Positions 8,691 through 18,060 of a DNA stretch of 64,000 bases are shown one piece after another. The first letter of the stretch is position 1, and every line of letters starts with the position of its first letter. Position numbers and translations under genes: made by a program. The stretch is from Candidatus Solirubrobacter pratensis (GTDB taxonomy: Bacteria; Actinomycetota; Thermoleophilia; Solirubrobacterales; Solirubrobacteraceae), in assembly GCF_000425945.1 (NCBI RefSeq), contig NZ_AUEK01000011.1:124001-188000 (forward strand), given 5' to 3'. The notes under the pieces were generated by a model, which was not told the origin of the DNA, did no database searches, and was given only the letters and a program-made list of their open reading frames with translations.

Positions 8691-9758
8691 ATGCGGGTCG
8701 CCAAGGTCATCCACTGCGTCGACGCCCATGCGGAGGGCGAGCCGAGCCGGATCGTCGTCGGCGGCGTGCTCGACGTCCCCGGGCGGACGATGCTCGAGAA
8801 GATGCGCCACCTGGAGCGCGAGGGCGACTGGCTGCGCCGGCTGATCCTGCACGAGCCGCGCGGGATGGCGCCGCTCTCGGGCGACCTCGTCCTGCCCTCC
8901 GCGCACCCGGAGGCCGACGCCGGCTTCATCATCATGGAGTCCTCGTCCTACGAGGGGATGTCAGGGACGAACACGATCAACACGGCCGCCGTGCTGCTCG
9001 AGACGGGGCTGGTGGAGGCGGTCGAGCCGGTCACCGAGCTCGTGCTCGAGGCGCCGGCGGGGCTCGTGCGCGTACGCGCGGAGGTGAGCGACGGGCGCGT
9101 CGGCATGATCACGTTCGAGAACGTCGCCTCCTTCGCCACGCACCTCGGCGCCGCGGTCGAGGTGCCCGGACTCGGCTCGCTGGAGGTCGACATCTCCTAC
9201 GGCGGCGCGTTCTGCGCGTTCGTCGACGCCACGGCGCTCGGGTTCTCGATCGTCCCCGACGAGGCGCGCGAGCTGGGTGAGCTCGGCGAGCGGATCCGCC
9301 CGCACGTCGTCGAGCAGCTCGAGATCGCGCATCCGGTCGAGCCCGCCCTGGCACATCTCTCGTTCGTCGTCTTCGTCGCGCCGCCGCTGTCGGGCGGCGA
9401 CGCGCGCCACGCGACGATCGTCTCCCCCGGCCGCCTGGACCGCTCGCCGACCGGCACCGCGACGTCGGCGAGAATGGCCGCCCTGGCCGCGCGCGGGCGG
9501 CTCGGCGAGAAGGACGCCTACGTGGCCGAGAGCGTGCTCGGCACGCGCTTCAGCGGCCGGATCGCGCGCCGCACGGTCGTGGGCGGCAAGCCCGCGATCG
9601 TCCCCGCGATCTCGGGCCGCGCCTGGATCACCGGGTTCCACCAGCTCGTCGTCGACCCGTCCGATCCGCTCGCCGGCGGGTTCACCCTGCCCGACACGTG
9701 GGGCAGCGGGCAGCGCGAGGGGACGCTCAACGCGTCAGCCGGCGCGCAGGGCGCCTGA
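8691..9758 (+). CDS. Proline racemase / hydroxyproline epimerase family protein
   Basis: This 355-residue protein has the full proline-racemase fold with its two half-sites. In characterised members each half-site carries a catalytic Cys, or Ser/Thr in variants. Here the first is Ser91 (EGMSGTNTI, where MCGHG is usual) and the second is Thr254 (DRSPTGTATS, where SPCGT is usual). N-terminal HAEGEPSRIV and C-terminal GRAWITGFHQ are conserved substrate-loop motifs. A Cys/Thr pair marks trans-3-hydroxyproline dehydratases and a Ser/Cys pair marks some 4-hydroxyproline epimerases. With Ser/Thr this enzyme cannot be a Cys/Cys racemase, and its reaction is uncertain. It starts 12 bases after cydB. 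Confidence 0.88.
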   Translation: MRVAKVIHCVDAHAEGEPSRIVVGGVLDVPGRTMLEKMRHLEREGDWLRRLILHEPRGMAPLSGDLVLPSAHPEADAGFIIMESSSYEGMSGTNTINTAAVLLETGLVEAVEPVTELVLEAPAGLVRVRAEVSDGRVGMITFENVASFATHLGAAVEVPGLGSLEVDISYGGAFCAFVDATALGFSIVPDEARELGELGERIRPHVVEQLEIAHPVEPALAHLSFVVFVAPPLSGGDARHATIVSPGRLDRSPTGTATSARMAALAARGRLGEKDAYVAESVLGTRFSGRIARRTVVGGKPAIVPAISGRAWITGFHQLVVDPSDPLAGGFTLPDTWGSGQREGTLNASAGAQGA

Positions 9759-9773
9759 CCGCTTCGGGCGCCG

Positions 9774-10388
9774 CTACCCGGAGCGGCCGTACGCGGCGAG
9801 GATGATCGTCTCGATCACGGTCTCGAGCGGCAGCGCGGTGGTGTCGATCGTCAGGTGGTAGAGGGCGCAGTCGCGCGGGTCGGCGCGGTAGAAGTGGCGC
9901 ACGTAGGCCTCGCGCGCGCGGTCGGTCTCGGCCTGTTCTCGCTCGGCGGTCTCCCGGTCGATCTCGCGCACGAGCATCGCCTGCTCGACGCGCGCCTTGC
10001 GGGCGCCGTGGAGGCGGACGTGCAGCGCGCGCGGGTCGCCGGCGAGCACCAGCGCGGCGGCGCGGCCGAGGATCACGCCGTCGCCGGTCGCCGCCTGCTC
10101 GCGGATGATCGTCTCCGTGGCGCGGCGGTAGGCGTCCTCGTCCAAGGGCTCGCCGGGATCGGCGCCGAACGCCTGTCCGAGCGGCGCGAGCCGCAGGGCG
10201 ACGCGCGCGAGCAGCGACCCGACCGACTGGTCATGCGCCTGCACGTCCTCGAGCGGGACGGCCAGGCGCTGGGCCACCGCGGTAGGGATCGCACGGTCCA
10301 AGAACGGCACGCCGAGCCGCTCGGCCAGCTCCGGGCCGATCCGGCTCCCGCCCGCGCCGTACGCCGCCGAGAGGGTGACCAAGGGCAT
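9774..10388 (-). CDS. Cytidylate kinase-like family protein
   Basis: The protein has 204 residues. The N-terminal loop SAAYGAGGSRIG is the P-loop variant of the cytidylate-kinase-like family, and LGVPFLDRAIP follows as in Cmk. Further on are GVILGRAAALVL, the LHVRLHGARKARVEQAM lid segment with its arginines, and a final Tyr/Arg-rich stretch (YVRHFYRADPRDCALY, then LTIDTT). True Cmk is about 220 residues and ends differently, so this is a paralogue of unknown substrate. It is divergent from the short MarR gene, only 27 bases away. Confidence 0.88.
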   Translation of the reverse strand: MPLVTLSAAYGAGGSRIGPELAERLGVPFLDRAIPTAVAQRLAVPLEDVQAHDQSVGSLLARVALRLAPLGQAFGADPGEPLDEDAYRRATETIIREQAATGDGVILGRAAALVLAGDPRALHVRLHGARKARVEQAMLVREIDRETAEREQAETDRAREAYVRHFYRADPRDCALYHLTIDTTALPLETVIETIILAAYGRSG

Positions 10389-10415
10389 GCTCGGGTTCTT
10401 CCCCGTCTCGGCGGA

Positions 10416-10778
10416 GTGCCCTGCAATCGGGCCAGTTGCCTAGAGGCCGCCGCCGCGCACGTACTCCGCCTCGAGGAGGTGCTGGCCGCGCTGTCGTCCG
10501 GCGGCCCGGCGTCGCAGCGCGAGCTGGGCGAGCGGCTGCGGAAGGATCCGGCGGACATGGTCCGCCTGCTCGACGCAGCGTCGGCGCGCGGGCTGGTCCG
10601 CCGCGACGCCGATCCCGCGGACCGGCGCCGGCGCCGCGTCGTCTTGACGCGCGCCGGCGAGGCGGAGCTGGAGGCCGCCATGACGGCCGCACGCGAGGTC
10701 GAGCGCGAGTTGCTGGCCGGGCTCGAGGAATCCGAGCGGCGGACGCTGCACGAGCTGCTCTCCCGGCTCCCGCGGTGA
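10416..10778 (+). CDS. MarR-type regulator, N-terminus short or truncated
   Basis: About 105 residues match the MarR winged-helix core: LEEVLAALSSGGPASQREL, then ADMVRLLDAASARGLVRRD, the wing DPADRRRRRVVLT, then a C-terminal dimerisation helix ending LHELLSRLPR. The first helix that normally precedes this core by 30-40 residues is missing. The only in-frame start near it is a GTG at 10416 with no clear ribosome site, 27 bases from the divergent kinase start. The gene is therefore either very short (120 residues) or has lost its 5' end. No autoregulatory palindrome is evident in the small gap. Confidence 0.55.
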   Translation: MPCNRASCLEAAAAHVLRLEEVLAALSSGGPASQRELGERLRKDPADMVRLLDAASARGLVRRDADPADRRRRRVVLTRAGEAELEAAMTAAREVERELLAGLEESERRTLHELLSRLPR

Positions 10779-10798
10779 CCGGGTGGACGGGCGCCGCG

Positions 10799-11763
10799 TC
10801 ATGCCTCCCGGCTTCGGAGGTGCTCCGCGAGCGCGTCGTGGCCGGCGTACGCGGCCCAGCCCGCCACGTCAGGCAGTCCTCCGCGTTCTCCCGCGGACTC
10901 GCATGCGCGGGAGCGAGGCGCGCGTCCCAGGGACCGCCGTCGCCGCGGCCGTACCCGAACGCGAGCAGCAGCTCGAGCCACTCGTCCCCGGGCGTCCAGC
11001 TCAGGTTGTAGGTGGCCTGCGTGTCGTTCGGGTCCGCGCCGGCGTCGAGCAGCAGCCGCGCGAGCGCGAGGCCGTCGCGGTGCGGCGGCGGGTCGCCCTC
11101 GCCGCGGCCGAACGCGCCGGTGAGGGCGGTGAACGGGGATGGCAGCCCTTCCCAGAGGTAGCCGGCGTTCGGGTCCGCACCGGCCGCGAGCAGCAGGCGC
11201 GCGACTTCCAGCGAGCGGTCGCCGGCCGCCCGCGAGTAGGCGAGATAGAGCAGCGGCTCCCAGCGGTGCGGACCGCCGTGCGCGTTCGCGCGCCCCGGTG
11301 CCGCGCCGAGCAGCTCACGCGCCGCTTCGGCGTCCCCGGCGGCAGCGGCGGCGTGCAGCGAGGAGCGGCCGAGCTCCGGCCGCTCGGCGAGCATCGCCGC
11401 CGCGGCGGCCCAGCGCGACGGGTCGTCGCTCGAGTACGTCAGGGACGCGAGCCGCATGAGCTCCTCGGCGGGATCGGCTGTCGCGGCCGCCCGGTGCGGC
11501 GAGCGGGTGTACGCGCCGACCACGTCCAGGTGAGCCCGGAGCTTCGGCCAGCTCGGGAAGCCGTAGGCCCGTGCGACCGTGAGCTGGGCGTCCGCGAGCC
11601 GCAGCGCGGCTTGGGCCGGCGGCGGGTCCGGGTGGTACTCCCGCAGCCACCCGAGCGCCTGCTCGTCCCGCGCCCTGGCTCGCTCGAGCAGCGTCTTGGC
11701 CTGGCCCTTGAGGTGCTCGAGGCTGGGATTCTCGGGAAGCCGAGGCACTGGTCTCCTCTCCAT
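10799..11763 (-). pseudogene. Ankyrin-repeat protein gene with a 3' frameshift
   Basis: From the ATG at 11763 the frame encodes an N-terminal helical segment (ENPSLEHLKGQAKTLLERA) found in a family of bacterial ankyrin proteins. Ankyrin-like repeats follow (HAAAAAGDAEAARELLGA, SLEVARLLLAAGADPN, LALARLLLDAGADPN). Near 10868-10878 the frame leaves the ankyrin pattern. The neighbouring frame then continues it (VAGWAAYAGHDALAEHL) to a stop at 10799. One extra C in the tract read as GACTGCCTGAC would rejoin them. The C-terminal portion is also shorter than I expect for the family. Ankyrin proteins bind other proteins; no enzymatic role is implied. It could equally be a base-call error. Confidence 0.7.
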
Positions 11764-11977
11764 CCGCGCCTGCCGTCCGCTGACCAGGCCGAGAGAGTCG
11801 ACCGGAAGATAGGTGTACTGCGTCAGGCGGGCTGCGCCCTTCCCGCGGACCGGAGGCGCCCTGAGCGCCTGCGCGGAAGGTAGCCGAAGCCGCCGCTGCG
11901 CGCGAGCGGGACATGGGGCGGCGCCAGGCCGCGCCGATCAGCGAGCCGTCCCCGACCCAGCTCCGCCGGCGCGGGCG

Positions 11978-13315
11978 TCACTCGGCCCTGAACCTCGACG
12001 ACCCGGACCGGGCGGACCGGCTGAGGCCTCCGCTCGCGGCGGGCTCGGAGACGTCGCGCGCCGAAGCGGGATGCGCGGGGGCGTCCGCGACCGCGACGCG
12101 CCCGCGCCAGCCGGGCTTCGCCAGCACGATCTGGACGTCGGCGATCCGCCGCTCCGAGAACCCGGCCTCGCAGAAGCTCAGGTACATGCGCCACATCCGC
12201 TGGAACCGCTCGTCGTAGCCGAGCTCGCGCAGCCGCCCCGCGGCCGTGTCGAAGTTCGCGCGCCAGCGCCGCAGCGTCTCCGCGTAGTGGGGCGTGATGT
12301 CCTCCAGATCCACCATCCGCAGATCGGAGCGCCGGGCGATCGACCGCGCGATCACCTCCAGCGAGGGCAGGCACCCGTTGGGGAAGATGTAGGTGCGGAT
12401 GAACGTCCGCGACGTCTTCTCGACCTCGTACAGCCGGTCGTCGATCGTGATCGCCTGCAGCGCCATCGCGCCGTGCGGTCGCAGCAGCTCGCCGCAGCGC
12501 TCGAAGAAGGTCCCGAAGTCCTTCCACCCCACGGCCTCGATCATCTCGATCGAGACGAGCTTGTCGTAGCTGCCGCGCAGCTCGCGGTAGTCGTCGCCGA
12601 GCACGGTCACGCGGTCGTGGAGGCCGGCGGCGCGCACGCGGGCGCGGGCGTACTCTCCCTGCTCGCGCGAGATCGTCGTCGTCGTGACGCGGCAGCCGCG
12701 CGTCGCCGCGGCGTGCAGCGCGAACCCGCCCCACCCCGTGCCGATCTCGAGTACGTGATCCGACGTCCGCAGGTCGAGCTTCGCGCACAGCCGCTCGAGC
12801 TTCGCCCGCGACGCCTGCTCCAGCGACATCTCGCGCCGAGAGAAGATCGCGCTCGAGTACATCATCGTCTCGTCGAGCATCAGCTCGAAGAGCTCGTTGC
12901 CGAGGTCGTAGTGGCGGGAGATGTCGTCCCGGCTGCGCGCCGGGGTGTTGCGCACCCACAGCGCGCGCCCGCGCTGGTAGGGCTCGAGCAGCGGCGACAG
13001 GCGCCGGCGCCACTCGTCGATCCCCGCGAGGTTGCGCACCCCCACCTCGAAGACCGCGGTCAGGTCCGGTGAGTCCCACCAGCCCGCGACGTAGCCCTCG
13101 GCGAGCCCCCGGCCTCCGCGCGCGAGCGTGGACCACAGCCGTGGGGACCGTACGACCACCGTCGCCTGCGGGCAGCCGCGCCCGAACACGTGCCGGCGCC
13201 CTTCGTCGACCACCGTCAGCTGCCCGGACTCGATCCGGCGCAGCAGCGCGAAAACGATCGAGCGGGCGATCAAGGCGCCGGGCTGGGATGAAGGCGCGTA
13301 TCGACGTCGCCGCAC
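11978..13315 (-). CDS. Cyclopropane-fatty-acyl-phospholipid synthase family methyltransferase
   Basis: This 445-residue SAM-dependent enzyme transfers a methylene or methyl group to unsaturated acyl chains of membrane phospholipids. The N-terminal lipid-binding part spans roughly residues 1-125. The methyltransferase core follows with ISRHYDLGNELFELMLD at 132-148, the SAM loop LEIGTGWGGFA at 189-199, SREQGEYARARV and VSIEMIEAVGWKD, and then IRTYIFPNGCLPS, which is characteristic of Cfa. The start is a GTG at 13315. It is divergent from the WS/DGAT gene, which suggests a local lipid-metabolism pair. The C-terminal 30 residues are low-complexity and probably disordered. Confidence 0.92.
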   Translation of the reverse strand: MRRRRYAPSSQPGALIARSIVFALLRRIESGQLTVVDEGRRHVFGRGCPQATVVVRSPRLWSTLARGGRGLAEGYVAGWWDSPDLTAVFEVGVRNLAGIDEWRRRLSPLLEPYQRGRALWVRNTPARSRDDISRHYDLGNELFELMLDETMMYSSAIFSRREMSLEQASRAKLERLCAKLDLRTSDHVLEIGTGWGGFALHAAATRGCRVTTTTISREQGEYARARVRAAGLHDRVTVLGDDYRELRGSYDKLVSIEMIEAVGWKDFGTFFERCGELLRPHGAMALQAITIDDRLYEVEKTSRTFIRTYIFPNGCLPSLEVIARSIARRSDLRMVDLEDITPHYAETLRRWRANFDTAAGRLRELGYDERFQRMWRMYLSFCEAGFSERRIADVQIVLAKPGWRGRVAVADAPAHPASARDVSEPAASGGLSRSARSGSSRFRAE

Positions 13316-13463
13316 AGCACCCGGCCACTACCCGGGCTGCGCTTGACGTACGCGTGCCGCTGACCCTACGGCGTGTCGGTCGCCTCGGCGACGCTCCGAA
13401 GCCGCCCGCTCGAGTCATGGCGATCGGGGTCTACGAGTGCGCCGAGGTGGGAAGCTGCCCTTC

Positions 13464-14930
13464 ATGCGGCAGCTGAGCTCCCTCGACGCGCAGTTCCTCG
13501 CGGTCGAGTCGGCGCGCGTGTATGGGCACGTCGCCTTCCTCGGCATCTACGACCCGTCGACCGCGCCCGGCGGCCGGCTCGACATGGAGGCGGTGACGGA
13601 CCTCCTGCGCGAGCGGCTGCACCTGCTGCCGCCGCTACGCTGGCGGCTCATCGAGGTCCCGCTGGGCATCGACCTCCCGTACTGGGCCGAGGACCCCGAC
13701 TTCGACCTCGACTTCCACGTGCGCGAGACCGCGCTGCCGGCGCCGGGCGACGACCGCCAGCTCGCCGAGACGGTGGCGCGGGTGTTCGGCCGCCCGCTCG
13801 ATCGCAGCCGGCCGCTGTGGGAGCTGTACGTGATCCACGGCCTGCCCGAGGGACGGGTGGCGCTGCTGACGAAGATCCATCACTCGGTCGTCGACGGGAT
13901 CTCCGGCAACGAGATCATGACGACGTTGCTGGACCCCGAGCCGGCGGGCCGCCTCGTGCCGCCGCCGGCGCAGGACGGGACGACCGCGGCGCCGATCCCG
14001 CACGACGGCGCGATGCTCGTGCGCGGCCTGCGCGGCCTCCCCCGCCAGCCGCTGCGCGCCCTGCGCTCGCTGCCGACGACGGTCGCCGGCTTCACCGACC
14101 TGCCGGGCGCGAACGCGCTGCCCGGGGTGCCGACGCTCTCGCACGTGTACGCGCGGGCCCGCCGGATCCTGGGCTCCGACGAGGGCGCGGGCGTGCTCGA
14201 GGTCACCACCGCCCGGCCGCCGCGCACGATCTTCAACGGCCCGGTCTCGGCCCACCGCCGCTTCGCCTTCGGCTCGCTCTCGCTGGACTCGGTGCGCGCG
14301 ATCCGGCGCGAGTTCGGGACCACGGTCAACGACGTCGTCGTCTCGATCTGCGCCGGCGCCGTTCGCGACTGGCTGATCGACCGCAACGCGCTGCCGGACG
14401 ACCCGCTCGTCGCGATGATCCCCATGTCGGTCCGCAAGCGCGACGAGCGCGGCACGTGGGGCAACCGGATCTCGATGATGATCGTCCCGATCCCGACCGA
14501 CGAGCCCGATCCGCGCCGCCGCCTGCAGCGCACGCACGAGTTGCTGCGCAGCGCCAAGGAGCGCCACTCGGCGTTGCCCGCCAATCTGCTCACGGACGCG
14601 ACGGCGTTCATCCCGCCGTCCGTCGCCGCCCTCGCCGCGCGCAACACGGTCGACATCCTGAGCCGCACGCGGCCGCCGCTGAACCTCGTGATCTCCAACG
14701 TCCCCGGGCCGCGTACGTCGCTCTACTGCGCGGGCGCCGAGTTGCAGGCGAACTTCCCCGTGTCGGTGATCGTCGACGGCGTGGGGCTCAACATCACCGT
14801 CGTCAGCTACAAGAACCGCGTCGACTTCGGCATCGTCGGCGACCGCGAGCAGATCGACGACGCCTGGGCGTTCCTCGACGGTGCCGCGCACGCGCTCAAG
14901 GAGCTCGAGGACAGCCGCGCTCCCGCCTGA
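13464..14930 (+). CDS. Wax ester synthase / diacylglycerol acyltransferase (WS/DGAT)
   Basis: This 488-residue enzyme transfers acyl-CoA chains to diacylglycerol or fatty alcohols, making triacylglycerol or wax storage lipid. The catalytic HHSVVDG motif lies at residues 139-145 (HHxxxDG). The N-terminus MRQLSSLDAQFLAVE matches the family and fixes the start at ATG 13464, 27 bases inside the longest frame. Later conserved blocks include PLWELYVIHGL, NDVVVSICAGAVRDWL and NLVISNVPGPRTSLY. Actinobacteria often carry several paralogues, each with its own substrate range, which sequence alone does not reveal. Its upstream region is shared with the divergent cfa-type gene. Confidence 0.95.
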   Translation: MRQLSSLDAQFLAVESARVYGHVAFLGIYDPSTAPGGRLDMEAVTDLLRERLHLLPPLRWRLIEVPLGIDLPYWAEDPDFDLDFHVRETALPAPGDDRQLAETVARVFGRPLDRSRPLWELYVIHGLPEGRVALLTKIHHSVVDGISGNEIMTTLLDPEPAGRLVPPPAQDGTTAAPIPHDGAMLVRGLRGLPRQPLRALRSLPTTVAGFTDLPGANALPGVPTLSHVYARARRILGSDEGAGVLEVTTARPPRTIFNGPVSAHRRFAFGSLSLDSVRAIRREFGTTVNDVVVSICAGAVRDWLIDRNALPDDPLVAMIPMSVRKRDERGTWGNRISMMIVPIPTDEPDPRRRLQRTHELLRSAKERHSALPANLLTDATAFIPPSVAALAARNTVDILSRTRPPLNLVISNVPGPRTSLYCAGAELQANFPVSVIVDGVGLNITVVSYKNRVDFGIVGDREQIDDAWAFLDGAAHALKELEDSRAPA

Positions 14931-14961
14931 CCACTCGCGGTCAGGGTTCCATGGGACACGC

Positions 14962-14991
14962 TTGACTGGGTGTGAATGTGATCGCTAACAT
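14962..14991 (+). promoter_or_regulatory. Sigma70-type promoter of the sugar ABC operon
   Basis: TTGACT at 14962-14967 and TAACAT at 14986-14991 are separated by 18 bases and lie just upstream of the substrate-binding-protein gene. A strong ribosome site (GGAGGAGG) follows about 20 bases later, directly before the ATG at 15024. The AT content stands out in this GC-rich DNA. Confidence 0.65.
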
Positions 14992-15023
14992 CGCGCCCGT
15001 CGAGCTTTGGAGGAGGAGAATCC

Positions 15024-16166
15024 ATGTCGGACCTCGACCCTGTCCACGATGCGCTCGAGCGCCTCGAATGGGCTGACGGCAAGGCAGGCGACGATTCGCC
15101 TGCGACGCGCTGGCGAGCGGTCACCCGCCGCACCGCGCTGACAGGGGGTGCCGCCGGCATCGCGGCGGCGATGCTCTCCGCCTGCGGGTCGAGCAAGTCC
15201 AACGGCACGCCGACGGCGACGGCGGCCGCAGGCGGCGGCAGCGGCGTGTTCGCGCAGGAGGGCAGGCCGAAGTTCGTGCTGGTCAATCACGTGACGACCA
15301 ACCCGTTCTTCGTGCCGACCAAGTACGGCGCCGAGGACGCCTGCAAGCTGCTCGGCTGCTCCTACCAGTGGACCGGCTCCGAGAACTCCAACGTCTCGGA
15401 GATGGTCAACGCGATGAACACGGCGATCACGGGCGGCGCGGACGGCATCGGCGTCTGCCTGGTCGACAAGAAGGCCTTCAACGCGCCGACCGACGCCGCG
15501 ATGAAGGCCAGGATCCCGGTGGTCGCCTACAACGCCGATGAGCCGTCGAACCACCGCCTCGCCTACATCGGCCAGGACCTGTTCCTGTCCGGCCAGGAGA
15601 TGGGCCGGCGGATCGTCGACCTCGTGCCGTCCGGCGACGTCGCGCTGTTCATCGCCACCCCGGGCTCGGCGAACATCCAGCCGCGCATCGACGGCGCGCG
15701 GGACACGATCAAGAAGTCGGGCAAGGGCATCACGGCGCATGTGATCGCGACCGGCGCCGCCGTCCCGGCCGAGCTGTCGGTGATCGACTCCTACGCGACG
15801 GGCCATCCCGGCACCAAGGGCTACTTCGCGGTCGACGCCGGTAGCACGCAGGGCCTCGCGCAGACGATCCAGAAGCACGGCCTGCGCCAGAAGGGCGTCA
15901 AGGGCGGCGGGTACGACCTCACGCCGGTCACCCAGAAGCTGCTCGCGGGCGATCAGATCGATTTCACGATCGACCAGCAGCCGTACCTGCAGGGGTTCCT
16001 GCCGATCCTGCAGCTGTTCATGTACAAGGCGTCCGGCGGCCTGAGCGGCATCGCCGACACCAACACCGGCCTGAAGTTCCTCGACAAGACGACCGTCCGC
16101 ACCTACAACACCACCAAGAGCCGGTACGAGGGGACGTCGTCCTCGGCGGGCGTCGCGAAGGCCTAG
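15024..16166 (+). CDS. Sugar ABC transporter substrate-binding lipoprotein (Tat)
   Basis: The protein is a 380-residue periplasmic-binding protein of the ribose/fructose (CUT2) class, exported and lipid-anchored. Residues 36-58 hold a twin-arginine signal (VTRRTALTGGAAG) ending in a lipobox LSAC. Its N-region is unusually long (about 35 residues). The mature part has the type I fold with VNHVTTNPFFVPTK at the start of domain 1, ADGIGVCLVD, IPVVAYNADEP, GYFAVDAGSTQGL and IDQQPYLQGF. The first gene of a four-gene operon, it captures the substrate for the permease and ATPase that follow. The terminal aldose epimerase suggests a free hexose or pentose. Confidence 0.93.
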   Translation: MSDLDPVHDALERLEWADGKAGDDSPATRWRAVTRRTALTGGAAGIAAAMLSACGSSKSNGTPTATAAAGGGSGVFAQEGRPKFVLVNHVTTNPFFVPTKYGAEDACKLLGCSYQWTGSENSNVSEMVNAMNTAITGGADGIGVCLVDKKAFNAPTDAAMKARIPVVAYNADEPSNHRLAYIGQDLFLSGQEMGRRIVDLVPSGDVALFIATPGSANIQPRIDGARDTIKKSGKGITAHVIATGAAVPAELSVIDSYATGHPGTKGYFAVDAGSTQGLAQTIQKHGLRQKGVKGGGYDLTPVTQKLLAGDQIDFTIDQQPYLQGFLPILQLFMYKASGGLSGIADTNTGLKFLDKTTVRTYNTTKSRYEGTSSSAGVAKA

Positions 16167-16170
16167 TCGG

Positions 16171-17275
16171 ATGAGCGCGCCCGCCCCGGCGACCGCGCCG
16201 CCAGATCGCAGGAGCGCGGAGCTCCGGGCCGCGAGGCCCGGAGCGCGCGAGCTCGCACGCCGCTTCCTGACGCTGCGCGAAGGCAGCATCATCGTCGTCA
16301 CGATCCTCGCGGCGCTGTACTTCACGCTGAAGACGGATCGCTTCGCGACGCACGCCAACTTCGTCACGCTCCTCCCCTACTTCGCCCCGTTCGCGATCCT
16401 GGCGGTGGGCGAGGTCCTGCTGATGGTCGCGGGCGAGATCGACCTCTCGATCGGATCGGTCTACCTGTTCTGCCCGTTCATGTTCTACGAGTTCAACCAG
16501 GCCGGGTTCGGACTGCTCCTGTGCCTGATCCTCTCGCTCGCGTGCTGTGCCGTCGTCGGCCTGATCAACGGCGTGGTGACCGAGGTGTTCGGCGTCTCGT
16601 CGTTCATCACCACGCTCGGCATGCTGCTCGGCCTCGGCGGCCTGACCCTGATCATCTCCCACGCCGCGCCGGTCGCGATGCCGGGGGCCGAGGTGACCTC
16701 GCACACCGTCAACGTCACGCACGTGGTCAACGGGCAGACGATCACGCTGCCCGAGCAGGTCAACGAGGTCGGCACGTTCGCGAGGATCTTCGGGGCCGGC
16801 ACGTACTCGGAGCTGATCTGGGCGCTGCTGGTCGTCGCGCTCGTTCAGGTCATGCTCACGCGCACCCGCTGGGGCATGTACACGATCGCCGTCGGCGGGA
16901 ACAAGCTCGGCGCGGCCGAGGCGGGCGTGAAGGTCCGCGCCGTCGTGATCCGCAACTTCATCGTCTGCAGCCTGTTCGCGGGGCTCGTCGGGATCCTCGA
17001 GGCGATGCGGTCGAGCTCGGTCACGCCGGACACGGCGGGAGCGTCGGAGACGATGTTCCGCGCGGTCTCGGCGGCGGTGATCGGCGGCACGCTGCTCGCC
17101 GGCGGCGAGGGGACCGCGATCGGCGCGCTGATCGGCGCGCTGTTCCTCGGCATCCTGCGCGACGGCCTGACGCTCGAGGGCGTCAACGCCGACTACCTCG
17201 ACTTCATCCTCGGCGTGGCGATCCTCGTCGCGATGATGATCAACGTCTACGTCGGCCGCGTGCGAAGGGGAAGCG

Positions 17276-17283
<8 letters not shown>
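16171..17283 (+). CDS. CUT2 sugar ABC transporter permease
   Basis: This 370-residue membrane protein is of the RbsC/FrcC type with around ten transmembrane helices. Conserved segments are AGEIDLSIGSV near 90-100, the cytoplasmic coupling stretch AVGGNKLGAAEAGV near 245-258 and AAVIGGTLLAGGEGT near 305-320. A periplasmic insertion of about 35 residues (MPGAEVTSHTVNVTHVVNGQ region) is longer than in RbsC. The ATG lies four bases after the binding-protein stop, and the ATPase gene begins eight bases before this gene ends. It presumably works as a homodimer forming the import channel. Confidence 0.93.
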
Positions 17284-18046
<763 letters not shown>

Positions 18047-18060
18047 CGAAGGGAGGACGT

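Noticed and set aside
9728..9770. GGCGCC-based hairpin after the racemase-family gene as a terminator
   Set aside because: Only six paired bases made of a self-complementary word that is frequent by chance at this GC content.
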